DNA from: Actinopolymorpha cephalotaxi
GTDB lineage: Bacteria; Actinomycetota; Actinomycetes; Propionibacteriales; Actinopolymorphaceae
Length of the DNA: 64,000 bases
NCBI RefSeq assembly: GCF_013408535.1
Contig: NZ_JACBZA010000001.1
Location: 1 to 64,000, forward strand
Reading direction: 5' to 3'
In this document: positions 15,317-24,757 of the stretch, piece after piece
Layout: the number at the start of each line of letters is the position of its first letter
How positions within the stretch are numbered: the stretch's first letter is position 1
Program-made: the position numbers and the translations under genes
Notes under the pieces: model-generated
Database searches by the model: none
The model's input: only the letters and a program-made list of their open reading frames with translations
Told to the model about the DNA's origin: nothing

Positions 15317-18253
15317 GTGTCGGACGAACGTACGCGCGCCGAGGTGCGGCTGGGTGGGCACTGGCGGCAGGTGCGGGCGGCGATGCTTCTCACCGCCCTG
15401 CTGTTGCTGGTGCAGTGGCCGATGCGGCACGTGGTGCGGGCCGGCGACCCGACGTGCTCGACTGCCGCACGGTTGTCGCTGCTGGTCGACACCGGACTGA
15501 TCTGCGCCTACCTCCTCGCCGCGTGGCGCGCGCACGGTTTCGTCGCGCTGGTGCAGCCGGCGGGCAGCGCGCTTCGCCGGCGCGCGTTCGCCGGTGCGGC
15601 GCTGGCGAGTGTGGCCGCCTGCCTGGACGCGGTGGAGAACGTCGTGCTGTGGCGGCGGTTCGAGGGCGTCCCGGCGGCGTACGGCACGTGTCCCTCGCTG
15701 TCGGCCGGCTGGCTGACCGGGACATGGTGGGTGCTGTGGATCGGCGCGCTCCTGCTGGCGGGCACGGCGCTGGTGGCGACGCGGTACGGCGTGGGCGGGC
15801 ATGCGCGGCCGCCGCGGCGCGACGTCGGGGCGGACAGCGTCGACGGGCGCGCGGCCGGTGGGGCGAACCCCGACGGGAAGGCCGCCGCGGACCTCACCCG
15901 GCACGACCGCGGCCGGCAGATCATCTGCTGTTCCGGCGGCGGCATCCGGTCGGCGGCGTTCTCGCTGGGAGCCCTGCAGGCGTTGACCGACCAGGGTGAG
16001 TACCAACGGTCCTCGACGGTGATCGGCGTCAGTGGCGGCGGCTACATCGCCGCGGCGTTCCACTTCCTGCGACGGTCCCTGGTCGACGAGGGACGCACGT
16101 CGGCGTCGGAGCCCACGCCGTACGCCATGGGCAGCCCCGAGCTCGCCCGGCTGCGCCGGCACACCCACTACCTGTTGCCCTCGCTGGCGGTCGGTGCCCG
16201 CGCCATCATGTCGCTGCTGTACGGCGTCGTTGTCAACCTGGTGTTGATAGGCATCCTGATCCGGGCGATCGCCTGGGTGCTCGGCTGGGCGATCGCCACG
16301 ACCTCCGTCGTCCGCGGCCTCGGCGGGCCGAACGCGTGGACGGACTTCGCCGGCCTGCCGAGGTGGTACTGGGTGGGTGCCCTCGGCCCGCTGACGATCG
16401 TGCTGGCGTTGTTCCTGGCGGAGGTGCTGGTCGACCGGTTCCGGGTCCCGCCGACCTGGCTGCGCAGAGAGGGGCGGGCACTGGCCCGGCTGCTGCTGGT
16501 GCCCGGGATCGTCAGCCCACTGCTGCTGTTGGGTGTTCCGCTGGTCCTGGTGTGGGCGAACAACCTCGGTTCCGGCGCGGCCGGCGTCCAGTCCGGCATC
16601 CTCGACGGGCTCACCGACAGCGTGGCCGGCACCGCGAGCGGCGTCGCCGGTCCGCGGGCGACGACCGCGAACGCCGCGGTCGACTCGCAGTTCGGCTTCG
16701 TCACGCTGGCCGCTCTCGGTGCGGCGTTCATCGCGTTGGCACGGTCGGCCTGGAAGGGGATCCAGACCATCTCCGCGGGTGTCGGTCCCACCCTGCGCAG
16801 GCGGATCCTCGCCTGGCTCCGGACGAGACTGGTGCCCTGGCTCGGCTCCGCGCTGCTGGTCGTCGGCGTGCTGGTGGTGCTGCTGCGGTGGACCGCGGGA
16901 TACGCCGCCAGCGAGGAGTGGCGCTCGCGGTGGTGGGTGGCCGGCCTGTGCGCGGCCCTGCTGGTCGCGACCCGGATCTTCACCGACGCCACCCGCACGT
17001 CCCTGCATCCGTACTACCGCGAGCGGCTGTCGGTGGCGTACCTCGTCGGCCGGGGACACTCCGAGCGGGAGGCCGAACGCGCCTACCCGACGCCGTTGCC
17101 GTACTCGCGGTACGCCGTGTCGCCCGACGGCGGCCCGCAACTGGTGATCGTCGGTTCCGCCAATGCCGCCGACACCGACTTCATCCCGCCGGACCGGGGC
17201 TGCGTGCCGTTCGTCTTCGACCCGGAGCTGACCGGGGTGGCCGGCGACGTCACGCTGCCCGCGGAGGGCCTGGAACCAACCGCGGAGTACGAGGTCCGCG
17301 CGGACTACCACCGCCGGGACGTGACCCTGCCCGGCGCGGTGGCGATCAGCGGGGCCGCGTTCGCGCCGCTGACCGGGCGCAACAACGCCGGCACCCGGCC
17401 GATGCGGCTGCTGTTCGCGGTGGTCAACGCCCGGCTCGGCGTGTGGCTGCCCAACCCCTACTGGGGTACGACGTCACCGGCGGCGGCGCTCGCCCGCCGC
17501 TGCGGCGAGCTGGCCGAACGCCGGCGAGGCGACGGCCGTACCGGACCACTCACCCGCCTGGTCTCGGCCACCGCGTACGCCGCGTCGATCGCGGACAAGC
17601 CGGGTGCCCACCAGCTGTTCCGGGAGGCGTTCGGCCGGGCGTCGATGTACGACCGGAGGCTCTACGTCACCGACGGCGGCCACTACGACAACCTCGGCCT
17701 GGTGGAGGCGCTGCGCCGCCGCCCCGCGAGGGTCATCGTGATCGACGCGTCGAACGACCTCGAGGACTCCTTCGCGGCGGTGGGTTCGGCGATCGCCTCG
17801 GCCCGGATGGATCTCGGCGTCGACGTCAACCTCGACCTGCGCACCCTCCAGCGCCACGGCGGCCAGCGGATCGGCCGTGGCTGGGCACGCGGCCACGCGA
17901 CCTATCCCGAGGGCGGCACCGCCGACATCCTGCTCGTCAAGGCGGTGTTGGCAGGCGACCTGTGCTGGGACCTGGAGACGTACGCCCTGGAGCACCCCGA
18001 CTTCCCGCGGCACACCACCGGCGACCAGTTGTACGGCGAGTTCGACTTCGAGGCCTACCGCGCGCTCGGGCAGACCCTGACCCGCGACCTGTTGCACCAG
18101 GTGGAGCGGGAGCGCACTCCCGGCGCACCCTTCGGGAACACATCGACCGGCAACGCGCCGGCCGGGAACGCGCCGACCGGGAACAGCCCCGCGGCCGGCG
18201 TACCCACTCCGAAGGGGCCCACCGACGACGTGTCGCCGCTCAGGTCGGGGTGA
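15317..18253 (+). CDS. large membrane-embedded patatin-like phospholipase
   Basis: A 978-residue protein. Four N-terminal helices precede the patatin core. The oxyanion motif 'SGGGIRSAAFSLGALQAL' lies near residue 205 and the lipase box G-V-S-G-G puts the nucleophile at Ser239. The partner Asp is far downstream in 'TDGGHYDNLGLVEAL' (Asp786). Between Ser and Asp lies an insertion of several hundred residues with about six more membrane helices (16200-17000). The catalytic dyad is therefore split by a transmembrane block. It likely acts on membrane lipids. The GTG at 15317 is chosen because AAGGGGG precedes it. A GTG 18 bases upstream lacks this. The last 40 residues are Pro/Thr/Asn-rich. Confidence 0.85.
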   Translation: MSDERTRAEVRLGGHWRQVRAAMLLTALLLLVQWPMRHVVRAGDPTCSTAARLSLLVDTGLICAYLLAAWRAHGFVALVQPAGSALRRRAFAGAALASVAACLDAVENVVLWRRFEGVPAAYGTCPSLSAGWLTGTWWVLWIGALLLAGTALVATRYGVGGHARPPRRDVGADSVDGRAAGGANPDGKAAADLTRHDRGRQIICCSGGGIRSAAFSLGALQALTDQGEYQRSSTVIGVSGGGYIAAAFHFLRRSLVDEGRTSASEPTPYAMGSPELARLRRHTHYLLPSLAVGARAIMSLLYGVVVNLVLIGILIRAIAWVLGWAIATTSVVRGLGGPNAWTDFAGLPRWYWVGALGPLTIVLALFLAEVLVDRFRVPPTWLRREGRALARLLLVPGIVSPLLLLGVPLVLVWANNLGSGAAGVQSGILDGLTDSVAGTASGVAGPRATTANAAVDSQFGFVTLAALGAAFIALARSAWKGIQTISAGVGPTLRRRILAWLRTRLVPWLGSALLVVGVLVVLLRWTAGYAASEEWRSRWWVAGLCAALLVATRIFTDATRTSLHPYYRERLSVAYLVGRGHSEREAERAYPTPLPYSRYAVSPDGGPQLVIVGSANAADTDFIPPDRGCVPFVFDPELTGVAGDVTLPAEGLEPTAEYEVRADYHRRDVTLPGAVAISGAAFAPLTGRNNAGTRPMRLLFAVVNARLGVWLPNPYWGTTSPAAALARRCGELAERRRGDGRTGPLTRLVSATAYAASIADKPGAHQLFREAFGRASMYDRRLYVTDGGHYDNLGLVEALRRRPARVIVIDASNDLEDSFAAVGSAIASARMDLGVDVNLDLRTLQRHGGQRIGRGWARGHATYPEGGTADILLVKAVLAGDLCWDLETYALEHPDFPRHTTGDQLYGEFDFEAYRALGQTLTRDLLHQVERERTPGAPFGNTSTGNAPAGNAPTGNSPAAGVPTPKGPTDDVSPLRSG

Positions 18254-18548
18254 TCCGCGTCGGCACCGCCTCGAACACCCGGATGTCGGCCGGGCCCTCG
18301 GCGGTGTCGGCGAGCACCGCGTCCAGCGCCGCCAGGTGCGGGCCGGCCAGATGCTCGCGCAGGGCGTCCAGATCCGTCCACTCCTCCACACAGGTGAACA
18401 GACAGTCGTCCTCGAGGTCGGCGACGAAGGCGTAGTGCAGGCAGCCGTCCTCGTGGGTGCGGACCGCGTGCTGCATGGCGATCAGCGCCGCCACGGTGTC
18501 CACCCGGCGGTCGGGCCGGGCGCGGAGTATCGCGTGTACCACGATCAT
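18240..18548 (-). CDS. antibiotic biosynthesis monooxygenase (ABM) domain protein
   Basis: A 102-residue ferredoxin-like dimeric alpha-beta barrel protein of the ABM/YgiN family, with 'IVVHAILRARPDRR' at the start and 'DGCLHYAFVADLEDDCLFTCVEEWTD' in the middle. Members act as cofactorless oxygenases on quinols, or have unknown roles. Its 3' end overlaps the patatin gene by 14 bases on the opposite strand. Confidence 0.82.
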   Translation of the reverse strand: MIVVHAILRARPDRRVDTVAALIAMQHAVRTHEDGCLHYAFVADLEDDCLFTCVEEWTDLDALREHLAGPHLAALDAVLADTAEGPADIRVFEAVPTRITPT

Positions 18549-18570
18549 GCGCCCAACCCTACGGGTCCGT

Positions 18571-20637
18571 TCAGCGCGGTGACCGCGCCTCGGCGAACGC
18601 GTCGAACACCGCTCGCCTGGTGGTCCCGTCCCAGCCGAGCATGCCCATCGTGGACAGGCCGTTGTAGTCCTGGTTGTAGGCGGCGCGTTCCTTGTAGTCC
18701 TTGAGCACCCAGAACGCGTAGCCGGCCATCCACGGCCGCGACGGCGCGGTCACCTGGTCCCAGTGGGAGACGAAGTTGGCGGCCTGCCACTCCTCGGTGC
18801 CGCCCTCCGCCGGCGAACCGTGCTTGCCGAGGTAGGACCAGGTGCCGTTCTCGGTGACCAGGATCGGCTTGTCCGGATGGTTGCGGTGCACGGCGTCCAG
18901 GGTGGTCCCGAGGTCTGAGTTCTTGCCGTAGAAGTAGCCGAAGTACTCGTTGAAGCCCACCACGTCGGCGAGGTCGAACGCCGGGTCCCAGGAGGAGTAC
19001 GACGCCCAGGTGACCGGACGCCTTGACAGGTCGACGGCCTTCACCGCCGCCTTCATGTCGGCCAGCCAGGCGCGGTAGACCGGCGCGCCGTCGCCGTCGA
19101 TGGTGGACTCGTTCTGCAGGCCCCACAGGATCACCGACGGGTGGTTGTGGTTGTTCCACGCGGTGGCCAGGGCGAGCGCGCGGGACAGGCCGTAGCTCTC
19201 GGTCTGCAGCTTCTGCTGGTCGGTGCCCACCCACATGGTGTCCCACTCGTCCATCAGCATCAGGCCGTGCCGGTCGGCCCAGTCGTAGACGTACGGGTGC
19301 CGGTTGTAGACGCAGTTGCGCAGGAAGTTCGCGTCCGCCGCCTTGACCTGGCCGAGCTCGTGGTCGTACTCCGCACGGGTCATCGACCGGCCGGAGCGGT
19401 CGGTTTCCTCGTGCCAGTTGGTCCCCTTGAGGAACAGCGGGCTGCCGTCAAGGGTGAGTTGCGTGCCGTCGACCCTGATCTCGCGTACGCCGTAGGTGGC
19501 GGCCAGGGTGTCCACCGGCCGGCCGTCGGCGGTGGCGGTCACCGATGCCCGGGCGGTGAGGACGCGCGGGTGCGCGACGCTCCAGTGCGGTGCGCCTGCG
19601 ACGGCGATCCGCGCCGAGGGCACCGCCACCCCACCCGCCGGCACGTCGACGCGCACCCGGGTGGGCCGCCCGGTCGAGCCGCGCCCGGGGTCGATGCGTA
19701 CGTACCCGTTGAAGTCGGTGTCGCCGGAGTTCTGCACCACCACCCGGGCGTCGAGAGTGCTCTTCTTCGCGTCCAGCAGCACCTTGGCCACGTTCACCTC
19801 GGGCACCGACTCCAGCCACACCGACCGGGTGAGCCCGGCGTAGGGCCAGTAGTCGACGACACCAGGCGGCAGGGCCTTGTCGTCGCTGACCTTCTCGCCG
19901 GTCCCGTCGTAGCTGGTGTAGCTCGCGCGGCGGTAGACGCGCACCGCGATGGTGGCCGGCTGCCCCGGCCGCAGCGCGTCGCCGACCGGCAGCGCGAACG
20001 CGGTGTGGCCGCCCTCGTGCTTGCCGGCGAAGGTGCCGTTCACCCAGACGTCCGCGCTGTAGGAGGCGGCGAGGAACGCCAGCCGGACGTGCGTTCCGCG
20101 CCACGACGCGGGCACCGCGACCTTCGTGCGGTACCACGCGTACCCGTCCTTCAGCGCCCCTCCCTTGCCGAAGTCGGCGCCGTCGTAGCCGGCCCACCCG
20201 TCGTTGTCCTTGAGGTCCCACGAGGACGGCACCGCGATCGAGTCCCACGCGGAGTCGTCGGCGCCCGGCTGCTGCCAGCCCGCTGTCAAGCCTTGGTTGT
20301 CAGGGTCGTAGCGGAACCGCCAGGTCCGGTCCAGGGAGAGGTAGCGCCGGGTGGGTTCGTGACGGGCGTAGCCGTCGAAGGACGGCATCACCTCGCCGTA
20401 GGAGAAGACCACGTTGGTGCCGTCGACGCCGCGGACCTCGGTACCCGAAGGTTCCCGGTCCCCGTGTGGGTCGCGGACCACGCTCGCCGGCCCGGCGGCG
20501 GTGGTCGTGGTCGTGCCGCTCGGCGCGGCCAGTGCCGACCCTCCGAACGCCGAGCCGCCGAACGCCGCGACCGCCAGCGCGATCCCCGCGGTGACCGCGG
20601 TGAACCGTGTCCTTCGACCGACCCCCGGACCTCGCAT
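18571..20637 (-). CDS. secreted glycoside hydrolase family 2 protein
   Basis: A 688-residue GH2 enzyme (beta-galactosidase, beta-glucuronidase or mannosidase type). A signal peptide with positive N-region and hydrophobic core ends near residue 38 (ALAAPS). The jelly-roll domain (about 95-280, 'WYRTKVAVPASWRG', 'ADVWVNG') is followed by an Ig-like domain (about 285-385) and the TIM barrel. The acid/base is Glu510 in 'ILWGLQNES' and the nucleophile is Glu596 in 'ILVTENGTW'. The final 'FWVLKDY' is the usual substrate-side tryptophan region. The barrel end resembles beta-glucuronidase-like enzymes, but substrate cannot be fixed. It is a single gene in opposite orientation to its neighbours. Confidence 0.88.
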   Translation of the reverse strand: MRGPGVGRRTRFTAVTAGIALAVAAFGGSAFGGSALAAPSGTTTTTAAGPASVVRDPHGDREPSGTEVRGVDGTNVVFSYGEVMPSFDGYARHEPTRRYLSLDRTWRFRYDPDNQGLTAGWQQPGADDSAWDSIAVPSSWDLKDNDGWAGYDGADFGKGGALKDGYAWYRTKVAVPASWRGTHVRLAFLAASYSADVWVNGTFAGKHEGGHTAFALPVGDALRPGQPATIAVRVYRRASYTSYDGTGEKVSDDKALPPGVVDYWPYAGLTRSVWLESVPEVNVAKVLLDAKKSTLDARVVVQNSGDTDFNGYVRIDPGRGSTGRPTRVRVDVPAGGVAVPSARIAVAGAPHWSVAHPRVLTARASVTATADGRPVDTLAATYGVREIRVDGTQLTLDGSPLFLKGTNWHEETDRSGRSMTRAEYDHELGQVKAADANFLRNCVYNRHPYVYDWADRHGLMLMDEWDTMWVGTDQQKLQTESYGLSRALALATAWNNHNHPSVILWGLQNESTIDGDGAPVYRAWLADMKAAVKAVDLSRRPVTWASYSSWDPAFDLADVVGFNEYFGYFYGKNSDLGTTLDAVHRNHPDKPILVTENGTWSYLGKHGSPAEGGTEEWQAANFVSHWDQVTAPSRPWMAGYAFWVLKDYKERAAYNQDYNGLSTMGMLGWDGTTRRAVFDAFAEARSPR

Positions 20638-20804
20638 GGGCCGTCCCCTTCCGTGGGACCCGCGGGTGTGCCGCGCGGATGATCTTGGTTGACGTCCGCG
20701 GTCACGCTAGGTGTGGTTCCGGTCGCTGGTCCAGCATCCGACCGGACCCGGCCGACCGACCGTGGCCGGGTGTGCGGCCACCCCCTCGCCTAGGGTCTGG
20801 TCGC

Positions 20805-21320
20805 ATGCGGGTTCCGTTGGTGCTGACCGGGCCGCCGGCCGTGGGCAAGACCAGTGCCGGCCGGCGGCTGGCGGAGTCGTGCCCGCGGGGTGCGTACGTC
20901 GACGTCGACGACGTACGCCAGCTCGTCGTCGCCGGCGGCGCCGCCCCGTGGGACGGCGACGAGGGGGTGCGCCAGCAGGAGCTCGGCGTACGCAACGCCT
21001 GCCTGCTGGCCCGGCGGTTCACCGCCGAGGGGTTCGCGACGGTGGCGACGGACGTGCTGACGCCGCGCACGCTGGCGATCTACCGGGCCGAGCTGCCCGG
21101 CTGCCTGGTCGTCCGGTTGCGCGTGGACGTCGCGGAGGCACGGCGCCGGGCCGCGACCCGGCCGGTGTATCTCACGGCGGAGGAGTTCGCCGCGCTGCAC
21201 GCCGAGGACGCCGGGGCCGAGCTCGCCGTGGACGCCGAACTCGACGTGACCGGCCTGTCCCAGGACGAACTCGTGGCCGAACTCGACCGGCGGTGGGCGT
21301 CGCCGCGGCCGCCGCGCTGA
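20805..21320 (+). CDS. small P-loop kinase-like ATPase
   Basis: A 171-residue protein with a Walker A motif 'LTGPPAVGKTSAGRRLAE' at its N-terminus and 'AYVDVDDVRQLVV', a substrate-binding acidic strand like that of nucleoside or shikimate kinases. A lid-like arginine-rich segment follows ('VDVAEARRRAATRP'). It is probably a small-molecule kinase of the AAA_33/CPT family with unknown substrate. TAGGGT (20791-20796) lies eight bases before ATG 20805, suggesting a leaderless mRNA. Confidence 0.78.
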   Translation: MRVPLVLTGPPAVGKTSAGRRLAESCPRGAYVDVDDVRQLVVAGGAAPWDGDEGVRQQELGVRNACLLARRFTAEGFATVATDVLTPRTLAIYRAELPGCLVVRLRVDVAEARRRAATRPVYLTAEEFAALHAEDAGAELAVDAELDVTGLSQDELVAELDRRWASPRPPR

Positions 21321-21431
21321 GGGTGGAGCGTCGGTCCCGGCCGGGCCGTACGCCGAGAACACGGCTCGTTCCAGGATCTCCCTGAGCTAAGGTGTCCGAG
21401 GCTAAAGTCTTGACATCGAGAGGAATCGCAG

Positions 21432-22898
21432 GTGTCACATCCCGCCGGCCGAGGCGAGCCCGGCACCAGCAGCGACGCCCATACCGAACCCGAGGACCCC
21501 TCCGACGACTCCTCCGCGGGGTCCTCCGACGAACCGCTCGACTCCCGGCAGCCGTCACCGCCTGCCCAGGAGACGCTCGGGGCCGAGGACCTGCGGGACG
21601 AGAGCGGCACCCACGACGGCCGGGTCACCGGCCCGGGCCGGCGCCGTTCCCGGTGGGACCTGCGGCGGATCGTCGTCGACACCCGGCCGCTGTCCATCCC
21701 GGCGTACCGCAGGCTGTGGACGTCCACCATCGTCACCTCGGTCGGCAGCCAGCTCACCGCGGTCGCGGTGCCCAAGCAGATCTACGACATCACCGGCTCC
21801 TCGGCCTACGTCGGGCTGGCCGGCCTGGTGGCGCTGGTCCCGCTGGTCGTGTTCGCCCTGTGGGGCGGCGCGATCGCGGACGCGGTGGACCGGCGCAAGC
21901 TGCTGCTGGTCACCAACACCGGCATCGCCGTCACCTCGCTGCTGTTCTGGGCGCAGGCGTTCGCGGGGGCCCACTCGGTGTGGGTGCTGTTCGGGCTGCT
22001 CGGCCTGCAGCAGGCGTGCGCCGGGGTCAACCAGCCGGCCCGCAGCGCCTCCATCCCGCGCCTCGTCCCCGCCCGGCTGCTGCCCGCGGCGAACGCGCTC
22101 GGCTCGACGGTGTTCCAGATCGGCTCGATCATCGGGCCGCTGCTGGCCGGCGTACTGATCCCGATCCTCGGCCTGTCCACGCTGTACCTCATCGACTCGG
22201 TCGCGCTCACGGTGACGATCTGGGCGGTGTGGCGGCTGCCGGCGCTGCCGCCGATGGCCGGTGCGCCGCGGCGGGCCGGACTGCGGCACGTGATCGAGGG
22301 GTTCGGCTACCTCGCCACCCGCAAGGTGCTGCTGGTCTCGTTTCTGGCCGACGTGATCGCGATGGTGTTCGGCATGCCCCGGGCGCTGTTCCCGCAGATG
22401 GCGCAGCAGACGTTCGGAGACCCGGCCGGCGGCGGCTTCGCCCTCGGCATCCTGTTCGCCGCCATCCCGGTCGGCGCGGTGCTCGGCGGGCTGTTCTCCG
22501 GCGCGTTCTCCCGGATCCGCCGGCACGGTGTCGCGGTGATCGCGGCGGTGTGCGCGTGGGGGCTGGCGATCGTCGGCTTCGGCCTGTCACCGTGGCTGTG
22601 GCTGGCGGCGTTCTTCCTCGCCCTGGCCGGCATGGCCGACCTGGTGAGCATGGTGTTCCGCGGCACGATCATGCAGTCGGCGGCCACCGACGAGATGCGC
22701 GGCCGGATGCAGGGCGTGTTCACCGTCGTGGTCGCGGGCGGTCCGCGGCTGGCCGACCTGCTGCACGGTACGGCCGGCGCGGCGGTCGGCACCTCGCTGG
22801 CGGTGAGCGGCGGCGGGGTCCTGGTGGTGGTCGCGATGCTCGCCGCGGTGGTGGCGTTCCCGATCTTCTGGCGATACCGCGCCGCCCAGGACAGCTGA
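21432..22898 (+). CDS. MFS transporter (EntS-like MFS_3 type)
   Basis: A 488-residue protein with a long hydrophilic, Ser/Glu/Asp-rich N-terminus (about 75 residues), then twelve hydrophobic helices. Typical MFS_3 sequences are visible: 'YRRLWTSTIVTSVGSQL', the A-motif loop 'GGAIADAVDRRKLLLVTN', and 'RSASIPRLVPARLLPAANAL'. It resembles the enterobactin exporter EntS group, but these are assigned widely and no siderophore genes are present. The GTG at 21432 sits behind GAGAGGA. It is separated by 54 bases from the downstream SDR and could be co-transcribed. Confidence 0.85.
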   Translation: MSHPAGRGEPGTSSDAHTEPEDPSDDSSAGSSDEPLDSRQPSPPAQETLGAEDLRDESGTHDGRVTGPGRRRSRWDLRRIVVDTRPLSIPAYRRLWTSTIVTSVGSQLTAVAVPKQIYDITGSSAYVGLAGLVALVPLVVFALWGGAIADAVDRRKLLLVTNTGIAVTSLLFWAQAFAGAHSVWVLFGLLGLQQACAGVNQPARSASIPRLVPARLLPAANALGSTVFQIGSIIGPLLAGVLIPILGLSTLYLIDSVALTVTIWAVWRLPALPPMAGAPRRAGLRHVIEGFGYLATRKVLLVSFLADVIAMVFGMPRALFPQMAQQTFGDPAGGGFALGILFAAIPVGAVLGGLFSGAFSRIRRHGVAVIAAVCAWGLAIVGFGLSPWLWLAAFFLALAGMADLVSMVFRGTIMQSAATDEMRGRMQGVFTVVVAGGPRLADLLHGTAGAAVGTSLAVSGGGVLVVVAMLAAVVAFPIFWRYRAAQDS

Positions 22899-22952
22899 AC
22901 CCGAACGGACCGACTCCGAACGACGGACTCCGCACGACGAAGGGAACCCACG

Positions 22953-23732
22953 ATGGCCAGGCGTCTCCTGCTCACCGGCGCGGCGGGAAACGTCGCCGCG
23001 ATGCTGACGCCCGGCCTCGCCGCCCTGGACGGCTGGGACCTGGTGCGCACCGACCGGGCCGAGGGCAGGGGGACTCCGGTGGACGTGGTGGGTGACCTCG
23101 CCGATCCGGCGTTCCTCGCCCGGGTCACCGACGGCGTGGACGCGGTGGTCCACCTGGCCGGCAACGCCGATCCGAACGCGACGTGGGAGGAGCTGCGGGT
23201 CCCCAACGTGGACGTGGTGGCCGCGCTCCTCGCCACCGGCGTACCCCGGATCGTGCTGGCCGGCTCCGCCCACGTGATGGGTCAGTACGCCCGGCCGGAT
23301 GCTCCGCTGATCGACCCGTCCTGGCCGGTCGCGCCCTGCTGTGCGTACGGCGCGACGAAGGCGTTCGGTGAGGCCCTCGGCCGCGCCCACGCCTACCGCA
23401 CCGGCGCGTCCGTCGTCGTCCTGCGGCTCGGCGCGACCGTCGACCGGCCGCCGGTGTCGAGTGCCCTGGACGCCTGGCTGGGTGCGGAGGACCTGCGCCG
23501 GCTGGTCGCCCGCGCGCTGGAGGCGGACGTGTCGTACGCCGTCTGCCCCGGGATCTCGGCCAACACCCGCAGCCGCTGGCTCAACCACAACGCGATCGGC
23601 TACCACCCGGCGCAGGACTCCGAGGTGTACGCGGGCGACGTACCCGAGGACGACAGCTGGGGGCCGTGCGTGGGCAGGCACGGCCCGGACGACACGACTC
23701 TGCCCGGTGCCCTGGCCACCGGCAGGGGATAG
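22953..23732 (+). CDS. NAD-dependent epimerase/dehydratase-type SDR
   Basis: A 259-residue extended short-chain dehydrogenase. It has the N-terminal NAD motif 'LLLTGAAGNVAAML', the adenine-side 'DVVGDLADP', 'VVHLAGNADP', and the catalytic Tyr-x-x-x-Lys in 'CAYGATKAFGEAL', with Ser in 'LAGSAHVMG'. Length and motifs resemble uronate dehydrogenase and related sugar lactone-forming SDRs. This would fit the oxidative sugar genes elsewhere in the window, but that is inference. The upstream sequence GAAGGGAACC gives a good ribosome binding site. Confidence 0.82.
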   Translation: MARRLLLTGAAGNVAAMLTPGLAALDGWDLVRTDRAEGRGTPVDVVGDLADPAFLARVTDGVDAVVHLAGNADPNATWEELRVPNVDVVAALLATGVPRIVLAGSAHVMGQYARPDAPLIDPSWPVAPCCAYGATKAFGEALGRAHAYRTGASVVVLRLGATVDRPPVSSALDAWLGAEDLRRLVARALEADVSYAVCPGISANTRSRWLNHNAIGYHPAQDSEVYAGDVPEDDSWGPCVGRHGPDDTTLPGALATGRG

Positions 23733-23830
23733 TCTTCATCCTCTGACTCATCCCTCTGAACGGACAGAACCGCAGGTCAGCGCCCTGTAGGCGGCGCCAA
23801 CCGCGGCAATCCCCCAGAACGGAGGCCGTC

Positions 23831-24730
23831 GTGGCCGCCACCCACCAGGTGATCCTCGACACCGACATCGGCTCCGACGTCGACGACGCGCTCGCGCTGG
23901 CGATGATCTTCGGCGCACCCGAGATCGAGCTCCTCGGCGTCACCACGGTGTACGGCGACGTCCGGCTGCGCGCCCTGGTCACCCGGCGGCTGGCCCGGCT
24001 CGCCGGCCGCGACGGCCTGGCCGTGGTCGCCGGCGCCGAGCGCCCGCTGACCGGTGCGGACGCCTGGTGGGCGGGTTTCGAGGGCCGGCTGTACGACGAC
24101 CTCGGCGCGGAGGCCTACCTCGAGGACGTCAGCGCGGTGGAGTTCCTGACCGGGACGGTGGCCGAGCGGCCCGGCGAGGTCGACGTGGTGGCCATCGGCC
24201 CGCTGACCAACATCGCCGAGGCGATCCGCGCGGACGCGGGCTTCGCCCGCAACGTACACCGGCTGTACGTCATGGGCGGGAGGTTCGACCGGCCCGAGCC
24301 CGAGCACAACTTCCGCAGCGACGCGGTGGCCGCCGCCGAGGTGTTCGCCTCCGGCATCCCGGTGACCGTGGTCGGGCTGGAGATCACCACCCAGGCCCGG
24401 ATCGGCCCGGACCACCTCGGCGAGATCGCCGCCGCGGGGGCGCTCGGCCGGCAGCTGGAGGCGGAGGTCCGGCAGTGGTGGAACTTCACCGGCGAGGAGT
24501 CCAACGTCCCGCACGACCCGCTCGCGGTGCTGGCGATGCTGCGGGCGGACCTGCTCGGCTCCCGACCCGTCGGCGTCTCGGTGGATCCGGACGGTGAGCG
24601 GGCCGGAGTGAGCACGACCACCGACGACCCGCGGAGCGCGACCCGGGTGGTCACCTCGGTCGTTCTCCCGGACGCCGTCGACCACCTCGTCAAGCTGATC
24701 GCCACCGCCGGGCACTGCGGCCCGTCCTGA
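23831..24730 (+). CDS. inosine/uridine-preferring nucleoside hydrolase
   Basis: A 299-residue nucleoside hydrolase that cleaves ribonucleosides to base plus ribose. The N-terminal calcium-binding Asp cluster is intact: 'ILDTDIGSDVDDALAL'. Also seen are 'VVAIGPLTNIAEAI', 'LYVMGGRF' and the asparagine-containing 'PEHNFRSDAVAA'. The late Asp ligand is in 'VPHDPLAVLAM'. No signal peptide is present, so it acts in the cytoplasm in purine/pyrimidine salvage. GTG 23831 follows GGAGG at eight bases. Confidence 0.9.
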   Translation: MAATHQVILDTDIGSDVDDALALAMIFGAPEIELLGVTTVYGDVRLRALVTRRLARLAGRDGLAVVAGAERPLTGADAWWAGFEGRLYDDLGAEAYLEDVSAVEFLTGTVAERPGEVDVVAIGPLTNIAEAIRADAGFARNVHRLYVMGGRFDRPEPEHNFRSDAVAAAEVFASGIPVTVVGLEITTQARIGPDHLGEIAAAGALGRQLEAEVRQWWNFTGEESNVPHDPLAVLAMLRADLLGSRPVGVSVDPDGERAGVSTTTDDPRSATRVVTSVVLPDAVDHLVKLIATAGHCGPS

Positions 24731-24757
24731 CCGTTTCGTAGGTCCGATCTCGGGGGC

